In this document: positions 44,466 to 53,276 of the stretch, piece after piece
Layout of the letters: the number at the start of each line of letters is the position of its first letter
Position numbering within the stretch: position 1 is the first letter of the stretch
Assembly: GCA_035326425.1 (NCBI GenBank)
Contig: DAOLFG010000003.1
Location: 77,301 to 141,300, forward strand
Reading direction: 5' to 3'
DNA from: CALKJU01 sp035326425
GTDB lineage: Bacteria > Pseudomonadota > Alphaproteobacteria > Geminicoccales > Geminicoccaceae
DNA length: 64,000 nucleotides
Made by a program: the position numbers and the translations under genes
Notes under the pieces: model-generated
Told to the model about the DNA's origin: nothing
The model's input: only the letters and a program-made list of their open reading frames with translations
Databases searched by the model: none

Positions 44466-45419
44466 ATGCACCGGAGCTGGCCCGCCTGCATCGTTCTCGC
44501 GACCTGCCTCGCGGCTGGCACCGCGCGCGCCCAGGAAGAGTTCGGGTGCCGGGACTGGCGCAGCAACCCGAGATCCGCCGTCGACGGCTGCACGCGCCTG
44601 CTGACCTTCCTCGAGACCACTGGCAGCGGCCACTGGGTCTACAAGGAGAAGGGCTACGCCTACGCCTATTTCGGCAGGGCCGAGGCCCGCGCCGCCCTGG
44701 GCGACACCGACCTCGCCATCGCCGACTATACGGAATCCATCCGCAACGATCCGACCGCCGCCGCCTACAACAACCGGGGCAACCTGCGTGTCCGGGCCAG
44801 CGACCTCGCCGCCGCCGAGAGCGACTTTCGCGAGGCGGTGAGGCTGGATCCCGGCAGCGACGTCGCCAGGCGCAACCTGGACGGCGTGCTGGCCGCACGC
44901 CGCCGCACCCAGCCGGCACCGGCCGATGCCGCGATGCGCGAGCAGGGCCACAACCTCGATCGCTGCCTGACCGGCGGCGACTTCGACGACATCCTGGCCG
45001 CCTGCGACCTCGTGCTGTACGGCAGCGCCCCGCTGACCGACAGCCAGCGTGCCGATGCCTATGCCTCGCGCGGCCGTGTCCAGCTCTATCGCCATCACTA
45101 CGGCGACGCCGCCGACGACCTCTCCCAGGCCGTGCGACTCCGCCCCGACGAGCCGGGCTATCGAACGCTGCTCGATCAGGCCATGGCCGGCGACGCCGCG
45201 GCCGGGGCGCCGGCTGCCGGGCAGCCCTCGCAGCCCGACCTGGTCCGCCGCGCCCAAGCGGCGCTGGCGAGGCTCGGCTACGCGCCGGGCGTCGCCGACG
45301 GCAAGGCCGGATCGCGGACCATGGCGGCGGTGAGGGCCTACCAGCAGCACAGCGGCCTGCCCGTCGACGGCATCGTCACCGCCAGGCTGGTGACACGGCT
45401 CGAAGCGCAGTCGCCCTGA
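44466..45419 (+). CDS. Secreted TPR and peptidoglycan-binding protein
   Basis: 317 residues. A signal peptide ends near GTARAQ. TPR-like repeats occupy ~50-140 and again ~160-235 (YNNRGNLRVRASDLAAAE; ASRGRVQLYRHHYGDAADDL). The C-terminus is a PG_binding_1 domain (LARLGYAPGVADGKAGS... LPVDGIVT). The ATG at 44466 follows AAAAGGAG. It is a periplasmic protein of unknown partner, similar in layout to Sel1/TPR cell-envelope proteins. Confidence 0.85.
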   Translation: MHRSWPACIVLATCLAAGTARAQEEFGCRDWRSNPRSAVDGCTRLLTFLETTGSGHWVYKEKGYAYAYFGRAEARAALGDTDLAIADYTESIRNDPTAAAYNNRGNLRVRASDLAAAESDFREAVRLDPGSDVARRNLDGVLAARRRTQPAPADAAMREQGHNLDRCLTGGDFDDILAACDLVLYGSAPLTDSQRADAYASRGRVQLYRHHYGDAADDLSQAVRLRPDEPGYRTLLDQAMAGDAAAGAPAAGQPSQPDLVRRAQAALARLGYAPGVADGKAGSRTMAAVRAYQQHSGLPVDGIVTARLVTRLEAQSP

Positions 45420-45491
45420 CATCGAGGCGCCAGGGGTTTACCGAAGGCGATCGGGAGCTAGCTTCTCCGGGATCATAACGGGCCACCCTGT

Positions 45492-46952
45492 TTGCTGTTC
45501 AATTCGCCGGTCTTTATCCTCGGCTTCCTGCCGATCACGCTGCTGCTGTTCGTGGCGCTCCGCCGGACCGGCGAGCGCGGCCCCATGCTCTTGCTGCTCG
45601 TGGCGTCGCTGGTCTTCTACGGCTGGTGGGATTGGCGGTTCCTGCCGCTGCTGCTGGCCTCGATTTGCGCCAACCACCTGCTCGCCGGCCGGATCCTCTC
45701 GGCCGCCGGCATGGCCGCGTCGAGGCGCTGGCTGGCCATCGGCATCGTCGCCAACCTGGCGGTGCTCGGCTGGTTCAAATACGCCATGTTCGTGGCCGGC
45801 GTGCTGGGCGATCTCGCCGGCCGGCCGCTCGGCGTCGGCACCGTGCTGCTGCCGATCGGCATCTCGTTCTTCACCTTCAAGCAGATCGCCTATCTGGTCG
45901 ACGTCCATCGCGGTCTGGTCGTCGAGCGCGATCCGGCGCGCTACGGCTTGTTCGTCACCTTCTTTCCCGACCTGCTCGCCGGGCCGCTGGTGCACCACCG
46001 CGAGCTCACGCCGCAGCTGGCAGTCCTGGGCAGCCGCCCCTTCCTGCCCGACCTCGCGGTCGGCGCCAGCATCTTCGTCATCGGCTTGGCCAAGAAGCTT
46101 CTGGTCGCCGACACGCTGGCCCTGACGGCCACGCCGCTGTTCGACGAGGCCGCTGCCGGCGCCGGCCTCGGCCTCGTCGCCGGCTGGGCGGCGGCCACCG
46201 CCTATGCCTTGCAGATCTATTTCGACTTCTCGGGCTATTCCGACATGGCGATCGGCATCGCCCGGATGTTCGGGGTCGTGCTGCCGCTGAACTTCGCCTC
46301 ACCCTACAAGGCGGCGTCGATCGTCGAGTTCTGGCGGCGCTGGCACATCAGCCTGTCGCGCTTTTTGCGCGACTATCTCTACGTGCCGCTGGGCGGCAAC
46401 CGCAAAGGCCCGGCGCGCCGCTACCTCAACGTCTTCGTCACGATGCTGCTGGGCGGCATCTGGCACGGTGCCGGCTGGACCTTCGTGCTCTGGGGTGCTC
46501 TGCACGGCGCCATGATCGCGGTGGGACAGGCCTGGTCGCGACGCCCGGGCCACCGGCCGATGCCACGCGCCGCCGGCGTCGCCCTGACCCTTTCGGCCGT
46601 GATCGTCGCCTGGGTACCCTTCCGGGCCGCCGACCTCGCCACGACCTGGAGCATCTGGGCATCGATGATCGGCCGCCACGGGCTGGGCGCCGAGCCGCTG
46701 GCCGGCGCCGGCCTCGCCGGCATCCTGTGTGGCCTCGCCGTTGCGCTGGCCGCTCCCAACACCCAGACGCTGTTCCGCGGCCATCGGCCGGGCCTGGTGA
46801 GCCCGGGCTATGCGAGCGGCATCGAGGATTCACCGGGCCCCGCCCCCGCATGGAGCTTCGGGCTCGGTCACGCGCTGCTGGTCGGCGCCTTGTTCGGTCT
46901 CTGCCTGGTCAAGCTGAATGACGTCTCGGAGTTCATCTATTTCCAGTTCTGA
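45492..46952 (+). CDS. AlgI-type MBOAT O-acyltransferase
   Basis: 486 residues, about ten membrane helices. The family motifs are the N-terminal MLFNSPVFILGFLP, FFPDLLAGPLVHH, the cytoplasmic WRRWHISLSRFLRDY and the catalytic-His segment GGIWHGAGWTF. AlgI-like MBOATs pass acetyl groups across the membrane for O-acetylation of exopolysaccharides. The start is TTG at 45492. The gene overlaps its partner by 35 bp. Confidence 0.93.
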   Translation: MLFNSPVFILGFLPITLLLFVALRRTGERGPMLLLLVASLVFYGWWDWRFLPLLLASICANHLLAGRILSAAGMAASRRWLAIGIVANLAVLGWFKYAMFVAGVLGDLAGRPLGVGTVLLPIGISFFTFKQIAYLVDVHRGLVVERDPARYGLFVTFFPDLLAGPLVHHRELTPQLAVLGSRPFLPDLAVGASIFVIGLAKKLLVADTLALTATPLFDEAAAGAGLGLVAGWAAATAYALQIYFDFSGYSDMAIGIARMFGVVLPLNFASPYKAASIVEFWRRWHISLSRFLRDYLYVPLGGNRKGPARRYLNVFVTMLLGGIWHGAGWTFVLWGALHGAMIAVGQAWSRRPGHRPMPRAAGVALTLSAVIVAWVPFRAADLATTWSIWASMIGRHGLGAEPLAGAGLAGILCGLAVALAAPNTQTLFRGHRPGLVSPGYASGIEDSPGPAPAWSFGLGHALLVGALFGLCLVKLNDVSEFIYFQF

Positions 46953-47898
46953 AGCCCGGCGGTTCCTGCTGATTGCCGGCGCAGCGTCGCTGCTGCTGGT
47001 GGGCCTGGTCTGCGCCACGACTTGGCAGGGCATCAGGCAGGGCCTGGTCGGCTGGAGCTCGACCCAGCTCCTGCGCTATCAGATCGCCAAGATCGAGGCG
47101 GCGCCGCGCATCGACCTGCTGCTGGTCGGCGACAGCACGCTGGCCAACGCGGTCGATGCCGAGGCCTGGAGCGAGGCCACCGGCCTGTCGGTGGTGTCGG
47201 TGGCGCTGACCGGCGCCTATGGCTACGAGGGTTCGCTCAACATGGTCCGGCGGGCCCTGCGGCGCGAGCAGCGGCCGCATGCAGTGCTGGTGATGCAGGC
47301 CTTCGACATGCCGACGCGCCGCATCTCCTACGAGGGCCTGCTCTACACCGCCGAGCGGCCGGCCGACCTCGCCGGTGCTGAGCCCTGGAAGCTGGTCGAG
47401 CCGCTGGCCAACCTCGACCTGGCGCTCGCCATGCTCGATCCGCCGCGCGCCGAGGCGGCGTTCCGCCAGATCGAGCGCTACGACTATCCGCCCCAGCGCG
47501 CCCGGCCCGACGCCGGCGGCCCGCCCATCGAGGAATCGTCGCCGTTGACGGCGGACATGATCCGGCCGGCCAAGGGCCGCTTCCTGCACAGGCTGGGCCG
47601 GCTGTGCGCCGAGGCCGGGATCGCCTGCATCTACGTCCAGGGGCCCTACCCCGCCGAGGCCTGCGCCGCCTCCGCCGACTATGCCGCGGCGGCGCGCCGC
47701 TTCGTCGTCGAGGCCGGTCTCGTGCCTGTGGACGGCACGCCGGTCTGCCTGCCCCCTGGCGACATCGGCGATGCCGAGGACCATGTCAGGCCCGAGCGGC
47801 GGGCCTATTACAGCCGGCTCCACCTCGAGCTCGCCCGCGCCGCGCTGGGCCTCGACTGGACGGCGGCGCTGGCTCCCGCCGCAGCGTCGCGCCGATGA
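46918..47898 (+). CDS. SGNH-like acetyltransferase partner (AlgJ/AlgX-like)
   Basis: 326 residues. One N-terminal membrane anchor (FLLIAGAASLLLVGLVCATT) is followed by a periplasmic domain with a nucleophile block LLVGDSTLANA and a late Asp-His pair (EDHVRPERR). This is the SGNH order. Coupled to an MBOAT gene, such proteins receive the acetyl group and place it on the polymer. Sequence is diverged, so the assignment leans on position and these motifs. Confidence 0.75.
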   Translation: MTSRSSSISSSEARRFLLIAGAASLLLVGLVCATTWQGIRQGLVGWSSTQLLRYQIAKIEAAPRIDLLLVGDSTLANAVDAEAWSEATGLSVVSVALTGAYGYEGSLNMVRRALRREQRPHAVLVMQAFDMPTRRISYEGLLYTAERPADLAGAEPWKLVEPLANLDLALAMLDPPRAEAAFRQIERYDYPPQRARPDAGGPPIEESSPLTADMIRPAKGRFLHRLGRLCAEAGIACIYVQGPYPAEACAASADYAAAARRFVVEAGLVPVDGTPVCLPPGDIGDAEDHVRPERRAYYSRLHLELARAALGLDWTAALAPAAASRR

Positions 47899-47901
47899 GG
47901 C

Positions 47902-48903
47902 TCAGGGCTTCTCCCACTGCCCCGTCTCGCCGGCCTTCCGCACCGCGTCGATCACCCGCATGTTGAGCAGCGTGTCCTCGAGCGGCACCGGCTGCGGCGT
48001 GCCGTCCATGATGGCGGCCGAGAAGGCGTCGCCGGCTACGCCGTACTGGTCGCAGGTCGGGATCTCGATGGTCTCGGCGACGTGCGTGCCCTGCTCGCCG
48101 GCGTCGTAGACGAACAGCCGGCAGGGGCGGTCCGGCGGGGCATTGAAGGGGATCTCGACCTCGATCCGGCCCTTGTCGCCCATGAGCTGCATGGTCTGGC
48201 GCGGATTGAGCTGGGTGCTCCAGGTGAAGATGCACTGCACGCCGTCGTAGTCGAGGATCGCCGAGCCCAGCCGGTCGGTGCGCATCACCGGGTCGTGGTC
48301 GATCACCGCGGCGACGCGGCGCGGCTCCTGGCCCGTGACGAAGCGCGAGGTGGTGATCGGATAGCAGGCGATGTCGAGCAGCCCGCCGCCGCCGATGTCG
48401 GCCATATTGCGGATGTTGCCGGGATCGACGTTGTAGTAGCTGAAATGGCCATAGATCGCCCTGAGGGCACCGATCCTGCCGCCCTGCACCAGCTCACGGG
48501 CGCGCAGCCATTGCGGGTGCGTCCGCACCATGAAGGCTTCCTGGATGTGCACGCCGGTGCGGTCGCGCACCGCGATCAGCTCCTCGGCCCCCCTGGCGGT
48601 GATGTCGATCGGCTTCTCGCACAGCACATGCTTGCCGGCCTCGGCGGCCTTGCGCGTCCACTCGACATGCAGATGGTTGGGCAGCGGATTGTACACCGCC
48701 TCGACCTCGGGATCGGCCAGCAGCGCCTCGTAGGAGCCGTGGACCCTGGGGATGCCCAGTGCCCCGGCCACCTCCTGGCCGCGGGCGAGGTCGCGCGACG
48801 CCAGCGCCACCACCGTGGTGCGCTGCCCCTTCATCATCGGCGGGATCACCTTCTCGCGGCCGATCTTCGCCGTGCTCAGCACGCCCCAGTTGAGCTTCCG
48901 CAT
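47902..48903 (-). CDS. Gfo/Idh/MocA family NAD(P)-dependent oxidoreductase
   Basis: 333 residues from the ATG at 48903 (AGGGAGG upstream). The Rossmann start is WGVLSTAKIG, and the catalytic-Lys motif is CEKPIDI (the EKP signature). The C-terminal domain shows GGGGLLDIACYPI. Family enzymes oxidise or reduce sugars and sugar acids, or act as dehalogenases or xylose dehydrogenases. The stop is convergent with the SGNH gene. Substrate unknown. Confidence 0.92.
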   Translation of the reverse strand: MRKLNWGVLSTAKIGREKVIPPMMKGQRTTVVALASRDLARGQEVAGALGIPRVHGSYEALLADPEVEAVYNPLPNHLHVEWTRKAAEAGKHVLCEKPIDITARGAEELIAVRDRTGVHIQEAFMVRTHPQWLRARELVQGGRIGALRAIYGHFSYYNVDPGNIRNMADIGGGGLLDIACYPITTSRFVTGQEPRRVAAVIDHDPVMRTDRLGSAILDYDGVQCIFTWSTQLNPRQTMQLMGDKGRIEVEIPFNAPPDRPCRLFVYDAGEQGTHVAETIEIPTCDQYGVAGDAFSAAIMDGTPQPVPLEDTLLNMRVIDAVRKAGETGQWEKP

Positions 48904-49000
48904 CGCTTCCGACCTCCCTGTCGCTGGGGCGGGATCTAGCAGCGTCGCGCCGGCTTGTCGCCGGCTTGACCGGAAGCCGTGCGCGCACGACATTCCGCCG

Positions 49001-49459
49001 ATGCTCAGCTTCCTCGAACGTGTGCTGAAGGGCGGTCCGCTCGGCCCACCGCCCAACCGCAAGGAACGCCATCAGCTGGCGGCCGCCGCCCTGCTGGTCG
49101 AGGCGGCGCGGGTCGACGGCCATTTCGGCGCCGACGAGCGCCAGGCGGTCGAGACCCTGCTGTCGCAGCATCTCGGCCTGGCGCAGGGCCGGGTGCGCGA
49201 GCTGATCGAGGAGGCCGAGGCCGCTGCCGACGCCGCCACCGACTGGCAGGGCTTCACCCGCGTACTCAACGACGCCTACGAGCAGGACGAGCGGCTGGAG
49301 CTGGTGGAGATGCTCTGGGAGGTCGTCGAGCGCGACGGCCGCACCGACATGCTCGAGGCCTCGCTGATGCGCCGCGTGCCGGCGCTGCTCTACGTCGCCG
49401 ACCGCGACAATGCCGAGGCCCGCCGCCGGGTGCGCGCGCGCCTCGGCCTCGACGACTGA
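49001..49459 (+). CDS. TerB-like (TerB family) protein
   Basis: 152 residues, all-helical. The core LAAAALLVEAARVDGHFGADERQAVETLL is the TerB/YebE-type signature with its acidic metal-binding-like residues (VDGHFGADE; ERDGRTDMLE). The role in Alphaproteobacteria is not established; some members are linked to tellurite resistance or membrane stress. It ends back to back with the next minus-strand gene (0 bp between). Confidence 0.85.
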   Translation: MLSFLERVLKGGPLGPPPNRKERHQLAAAALLVEAARVDGHFGADERQAVETLLSQHLGLAQGRVRELIEEAEAAADAATDWQGFTRVLNDAYEQDERLELVEMLWEVVERDGRTDMLEASLMRRVPALLYVADRDNAEARRRVRARLGLDD

Positions 49460-50245
49460 CTACTGCTGGAAGTTGCCGTTGTAGGCCGCTCCGTAGATCT
49501 GCTGCAGCCCCTTGCCGGCGAAGCTGAACAGCTGCGTCTTGCCGCCATTGTCCTCGTTCAGCTTGTAGGCTTTGGTGCCGGCGAAGCCGTAGAGCTTGTT
49601 GGTGCCGGTGCTGACCAGCCCGAACAGGTCGGTGATGCCGTGCGTCTTGCTGCTCAGCACGGCACCGGTGGTCTTGTTGAGCTTGACCAGCCTCTTGTCC
49701 TTCGAGGTCAGGAACAGCCCGCCCTCGTGGTAGCTGAGGTCGCCGGCCGACTTGAAGCTGCCGGTGCTGCCGACCAGCGTCGCGCGGGCGTTGCCGCTGT
49801 TGAGCCGGTAGAGCCTCGTCTGGGTGTCGGAATGCGCCAGCAGCTGGTTGGCCGAGTTGCACACCAGCGCGTTGAGCCCGCTGGCGCCGTGGCTGCCGAC
49901 CAGCGTCGCCCTGGCCGTCGAGGGGTTGACCCGGTAGAGCCTGGTGAAGGTGATGGCATAGAGCGTGCCGTTCCGGCAGAATGCGATGTCGGTCATCACG
50001 GTGCCCATGCCGCCGATGACCTTGACGGCGCCGTTGCCGAGATCGATCGTGCCGAGCTTGCCCGTGCGGTCGGCCAGGAAGACCTTGGGGCCGCTCGCCG
50101 CAGCCCTGGCCGCCGCCGGTCCGGCGGGCGGCACCTCGGCCGGAGCCACCGTCGCAGCGGGCACCGTGCCCATCTGCTGGCCGCGCGCCATCGGCATCCA
50201 CGCCAGCATTGCCAGCGTCGACACAACCACAAGACGACCAATCAT
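49460..50245 (-). CDS. Secreted protein with propeller-like repeats
   Basis: 261 residues from the ATG at 50245 (GGAGGG upstream). A signal peptide ends near ARGQ. After an Ala/Pro-rich linker come five to six ~40-residue repeats of the pattern LYRVN/LYRLNSG-ARATLVG, KLNKTTG and YKLNEDNGG, as in WD40/YVTN-type beta-propellers. No catalytic residues are apparent. Probably periplasmic or extracellular; function unknown. The IS1-type element begins 91 bp upstream of its start. Confidence 0.75.
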   Translation of the reverse strand: MIGRLVVVSTLAMLAWMPMARGQQMGTVPAATVAPAEVPPAGPAAARAAASGPKVFLADRTGKLGTIDLGNGAVKVIGGMGTVMTDIAFCRNGTLYAITFTRLYRVNPSTARATLVGSHGASGLNALVCNSANQLLAHSDTQTRLYRLNSGNARATLVGSTGSFKSAGDLSYHEGGLFLTSKDKRLVKLNKTTGAVLSSKTHGITDLFGLVSTGTNKLYGFAGTKAYKLNEDNGGKTQLFSFAGKGLQQIYGAAYNGNFQQ

Positions 50246-50328
50246 CGCCGTTCCCTCCGCCCGCCGCTTGTCCGCGGTCGGTTGACCGCCCACACTACGA
50301 TTTGGCTTCGGGCAGGGTCAATCGGCGC

Positions 50329-50336
50329 CGGAAGGC
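50329..50336. repeat. Target-site duplication, left copy
   Basis: CGGAAGGC lies immediately outside the left end of the IS1-type element and is repeated at 53609-53616. The copy can be read as 9 bp (CCGGAAGGC) because the element's right end finishes in C. Confidence 0.92.
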
Positions 50337-50355
50337 GGTAGTGTCTCAGTTTGAA
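50337..50355 (+). repeat. Left terminal inverted repeat of the IS1-type element
   Basis: GGTAGTGTCTCAGTTTGAA; identical, inverted, at 53590-53608. GGT termini are typical of the IS1 family. The transposase stop codon (50346-50348) lies inside this repeat. Confidence 0.93.
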
Positions 50356-51242
50356 ATTGCCGCCTGCGGCTGACGTGCCTTGTACGACCCGCGCTTGCCC
50401 GGCTTCGGAGCGGCAGCGTCGACCAATGCGGCAATCTCTTCCATGCTCCACAGACGTTGCGTCACGCCAGCAGCCATAGCCGGCGACATGCGCAGGCTCT
50501 TGTGAATGCGGACGAAATTGTACCAGACGGTGTAGAGCGCGACCATGTGCATGTGATTCTCGAATTTCTTGGAGAACCCATTCGTCAGCCGGGTAAAGCG
50601 GCGCATATGCATCCGCATCGTCAGGTTCTGGCGCTCAACGTAGCTCGTTGAGACGTGCCGCTCTTCGGGCCGGCCAACGATGGCGGTCTTGCGGATACCG
50701 GTGCAATCGGCCGGGCTGTAGCGGCCCTTGGCGCTCTCGGGCGCGTCGCCGTAGAGCTTCACGAGCTGCGCGTAGTCGACATCGACGCCGAAAGCGTCCT
50801 CAACGGCGGTCAGATAAGCCTTGTGGCCATCGGTGGTGAGCTGCACCCGATTGGCCAGCCGATCGGCTGCGTCCTGCATGAACTCGGTGGCGTAGCCGGC
50901 ATCCCGGCCGCCAACGAGCCAGGACACGATCAGCTTGCTGTCGGCGTCGAGCGCCGTCCATGTCCAAGTGTCACCGGCATCCTCGGGGGCGGCCTTCGCC
51001 GTCGCAACATTCTTCGCCTTCGCGTAGGTGAAGCTCCAAATCTCGTCACACTGGATGCGCTTGGCCTTCACGTTGCGAACCTGTTCGTCATGGAAGGTCG
51101 CGCACGCCTTGCCGGCATCCACCAGCAGCTTCGCCACGGTGTTGATCGACACGTCGGCGACGCGCGACACGGACCGCATGGATGAACCCTCGCAGAGCAT
51201 CTGGAGGATTTGGGCACGCTTGGCGGACGGGAGCTTGTTCAT
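50346..51242 (-). CDS. IS1-family transposase
   Basis: 298 residues from MNKLPSAKRAQILQMLC. The N-terminal helix-turn-helix (SSMRSVSRVADVSINTVAKLL) is followed by a DDE catalytic domain with D in CDEIWSF, D in LTTDGHKAYL and E in YVERQNLTMRMHMRRF. The C-terminus has a WYNFVRIHKSLR-type block. Upstream in-frame ATGs at 51251 and 51278 are possible but the family start is MNKLP. The frame is intact and no frameshift is needed, unlike classical IS1. Insertion activity is therefore likely retained. Confidence 0.93.
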   Translation of the reverse strand: MNKLPSAKRAQILQMLCEGSSMRSVSRVADVSINTVAKLLVDAGKACATFHDEQVRNVKAKRIQCDEIWSFTYAKAKNVATAKAAPEDAGDTWTWTALDADSKLIVSWLVGGRDAGYATEFMQDAADRLANRVQLTTDGHKAYLTAVEDAFGVDVDYAQLVKLYGDAPESAKGRYSPADCTGIRKTAIVGRPEERHVSTSYVERQNLTMRMHMRRFTRLTNGFSKKFENHMHMVALYTVWYNFVRIHKSLRMSPAMAAGVTQRLWSMEEIAALVDAAAPKPGKRGSYKARQPQAAISN

Positions 51243-51288
51243 GCCCCGCATGATATGAACTTCTATGCTTAGCGTCAATCAAATTTAT

Positions 51289-52362
51289 TCAACTCGAAAC
51301 AAGCCGCAACCGGGGCTGCCCAAGGTAGAGGTTACGCAGCTCGTCCTCGCCAATGGCGAACACCTTGGCCAGATCAGCAGCTTTATATTCCAGCTTTGCC
51401 ATGTGAAAGTTGATAAGGTTTCTGAGCGCCTTCGGCTCCGGGCGCTCAAAAGCTGCCGGTTCGCTTCGCGAATAACCTGCTGAATTATACTGCTTCCAAA
51501 GGGCCGTCAGCTCATAATCAGAAGCAATATCAAGATGCTTTGCGCGCATGATCAGAGCAGCTATAGCGACCTTCCAATACATTTTTACCTTAGTGAGCTG
51601 GGGCAACGTAATATCAGATAGATATGGCCGAATGTCATCGGCCGGCATTAGAAAATTAGATGCAAACTCATCTGCCTGCTTCTCCATAGTTCCGTCATTT
51701 TGTGGAATGGTATGCATAACGAGATGTCCAAGCTCGTGAGCCAGAGTAAAATTAAATCGATCTGATGGCATATGTTTATCAATGAAGATAAGAGGCGGAA
51801 TCTCATCAAGTCTCATAGAAATAGCATCTAGCCATCCATATGTTCCAAAATCACAGGGGATGATGATTGCGCCCGCATCCTCAATTAAGCCAATGATGTC
51901 TCGCACTGGCCCTCGTGGAAGTATCCAGTACTCTCTAAGCATACGGGCAATATCGACCGGATCGATTGAAAGTTCGACCAAATCATATTGTGGGATAGGC
52001 TTCGATGGATTCAATTCCATAGACCGCCACAGCTTGCGAATATGCATAGAAACGAGATTGACGTGTGCTGTTATCGCCGCAAGTGTCTTGGCTGGAACTT
52101 TCTTTCTACGAAAATAGTGATATGGCGGCAAACCATGCAGCCTCTCTTGCTGATAGAAGAAAGTCGGGGGGAGCTTAAGCGTGTCGCTTATACGCTCGAC
52201 GACGTCAGTCGATGGATTCGTGAGGCCATGCTCTATTTGGGAAATAAGAGCTTGCGTGACACCAGCTCGCTGCGCCAGCCCAGCCTGAGTTAACCTACGC
52301 CAATCCCTACCCAGCAATAGCATTTCCGGGTTGAAGAGACGGTCTCTTGCGACAATTTCCAT
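51289..52362 (-). CDS. XRE regulator fused to ImmA/IrrE metallopeptidase (IS cargo)
   Basis: 357 residues. An N-terminal Cro/XRE helix-turn-helix (LTQAGLAQRAGVTQALISQIE, ~24-45) is joined to an ImmA/IrrE zinc protease domain with HELGH at residues 209-213 and the downstream acidic helix QADEFASNFLMP. In other systems such proteins cleave their own or a partner repressor after stress, or act as the antitoxin-like half of a toxin-antitoxin pair. Codons are strikingly AT-rich compared with host genes. It follows the 186-residue gene after 18 bp and is probably co-transcribed with it. Confidence 0.9.
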   Translation of the reverse strand: MEIVARDRLFNPEMLLLGRDWRRLTQAGLAQRAGVTQALISQIEHGLTNPSTDVVERISDTLKLPPTFFYQQERLHGLPPYHYFRRKKVPAKTLAAITAHVNLVSMHIRKLWRSMELNPSKPIPQYDLVELSIDPVDIARMLREYWILPRGPVRDIIGLIEDAGAIIIPCDFGTYGWLDAISMRLDEIPPLIFIDKHMPSDRFNFTLAHELGHLVMHTIPQNDGTMEKQADEFASNFLMPADDIRPYLSDITLPQLTKVKMYWKVAIAALIMRAKHLDIASDYELTALWKQYNSAGYSRSEPAAFERPEPKALRNLINFHMAKLEYKAADLAKVFAIGEDELRNLYLGQPRLRLVSS

Positions 52363-52380
52363 TTGCCTTAACCAAGATGC

Positions 52381-52941
52381 TTACGCTTGCCCATAACGGG
52401 TGAAGCGCTCTGTCCCGGGGATGCGAACCGGTGTGATGTCTTCCCACCGCTTGTCTCGGTCCAGGCCGACCTGAACGCACCACAAGATCTCGCGGCCGAG
52501 CGGGCAGGAGATCAGGACCTGACGCACATCCAGCCCAGCGGCGTCCGTCACGTACCCTGCGACGACGCGAGTGGCCGCCTTCGGGAGGCCGGGCATCTCG
52601 ATCTGCCGATCGAAAAGACGCTGCTGCATCGTCTGCAGATTCCGCCCTCGCCCAGCGCCATTGACCTTCTTGAAGCGCAGGCAGACCTGCCCGTGGAAGT
52701 CGAGGACAACCAAGCCTCGGACATTGAGCGCGGCGACACCCGGCCTGCCGACTAGCAGGCGACGGGCCAGCACAATCTGGTGATCATGGATGCAGGCGCG
52801 AGTCGCCCGCTCGGTGTGCTCGGCGATATTCCGAGCGTCGTAACTCTTATAGGTCCCGACGCCACCACGCAGGCAAGCGTCTATGTCCTCAAGATACGGG
52901 TTCAAAACTTCCATCGTCTCAGTCAATGAGAGATCGCTCAT
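52381..52941 (-). CDS. Uncharacterised cargo protein paired with ImmA/IrrE gene
   Basis: 186 residues from the ATG at 52941, preceded by GGAGG. I recognise no family. The N-terminus is helical (LSLTETMEVLNPYLEDIDAC). A basic region follows (RATRACIHDHQIVLARRLLVGRPG), then alternating strands (RGLVVLDFHG; RREILW-type GREILWCVQVGLD). No membrane segment or signal is seen. Being first in a two-gene operon with an XRE-protease, it could be the toxin or the protease target. That is inference from arrangement only. Confidence 0.75.
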   Translation of the reverse strand: MSDLSLTETMEVLNPYLEDIDACLRGGVGTYKSYDARNIAEHTERATRACIHDHQIVLARRLLVGRPGVAALNVRGLVVLDFHGQVCLRFKKVNGAGRGRNLQTMQQRLFDRQIEMPGLPKAATRVVAGYVTDAAGLDVRQVLISCPLGREILWCVQVGLDRDKRWEDITPVRIPGTERFTRYGQA

Positions 52942-52964
52942 CGCGTCGCGCCTCCATCGGTCAT

Positions 52965-53001
52965 TAGCGTGTACGCTAGGGGCGCGTATCTGGTCAATCA
53001 A
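52965..53001 (-). promoter_or_regulatory. Promoter/operator of the cargo XRE operon
   Basis: On the minus strand TTGATT (at 52996-53001) is a good -35, with a 17-bp gap to TAGCGT (52973-52978) as a weak -10. That -10 is one arm of the palindrome TAGCGT-GT-ACGCTA (52965-52978). A 6-bp-arm palindrome on the -10 is typical of XRE autorepression. AT-rich DNA upstream of the -35 could act as an UP element. Confidence 0.55.
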
Positions 53002-53037
53002 AATATAAGTAGAAATATAAGCGTTGAAGCTCTTGGC

Positions 53038-53274
53038 CTATTTGGGCTTCCATCTGCCCGCCGCCGCTTTCCTCGCTATCTCCGCCCGTTGCTCCGGCGT
53101 CAGCTTCGCCGCCCGAGCGTTGCCGCCCTTCTTGCCGAGCGCCTTGGCAGCGGGATCCTTCCCGTCGTCGACCGGCGCGCCTTCCTCGATCTCGCCTGTG
53201 GCGATTCTCATGATGTGAACGGCGTTGCCGATCACATCGGCCGGGCGCTTCTCGCCCTTCGGGCCTTTAGGCAT
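53038..53274 (-). CDS. KGG-motif small basic protein (IS cargo)
   Basis: 78 residues. It has the pattern MPKGPKGEKRPADVIGNAV at the N-terminus and GKKGGNARAAKLTPEQR with IARKAAAGRW at the C-terminus. The KGG/RAAKL block is the one found in small basic nucleic-acid-binding-like proteins common in alphaproteobacterial accessory DNA. It lies 2 bp downstream of the preceding gene. Its role in the element is unknown. Confidence 0.8.
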   Translation of the reverse strand: MPKGPKGEKRPADVIGNAVHIMRIATGEIEEGAPVDDGKDPAAKALGKKGGNARAAKLTPEQRAEIARKAAAGRWKPK

Positions 53275-53276
53275 TG

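Noticed and set aside
52548..52783. Short ORFs on both strands inside the cargo gene at 52381-52941
   Set aside because: Shadows; only the 186-residue frame has a Shine-Dalgarno and an upstream promoter/operator.
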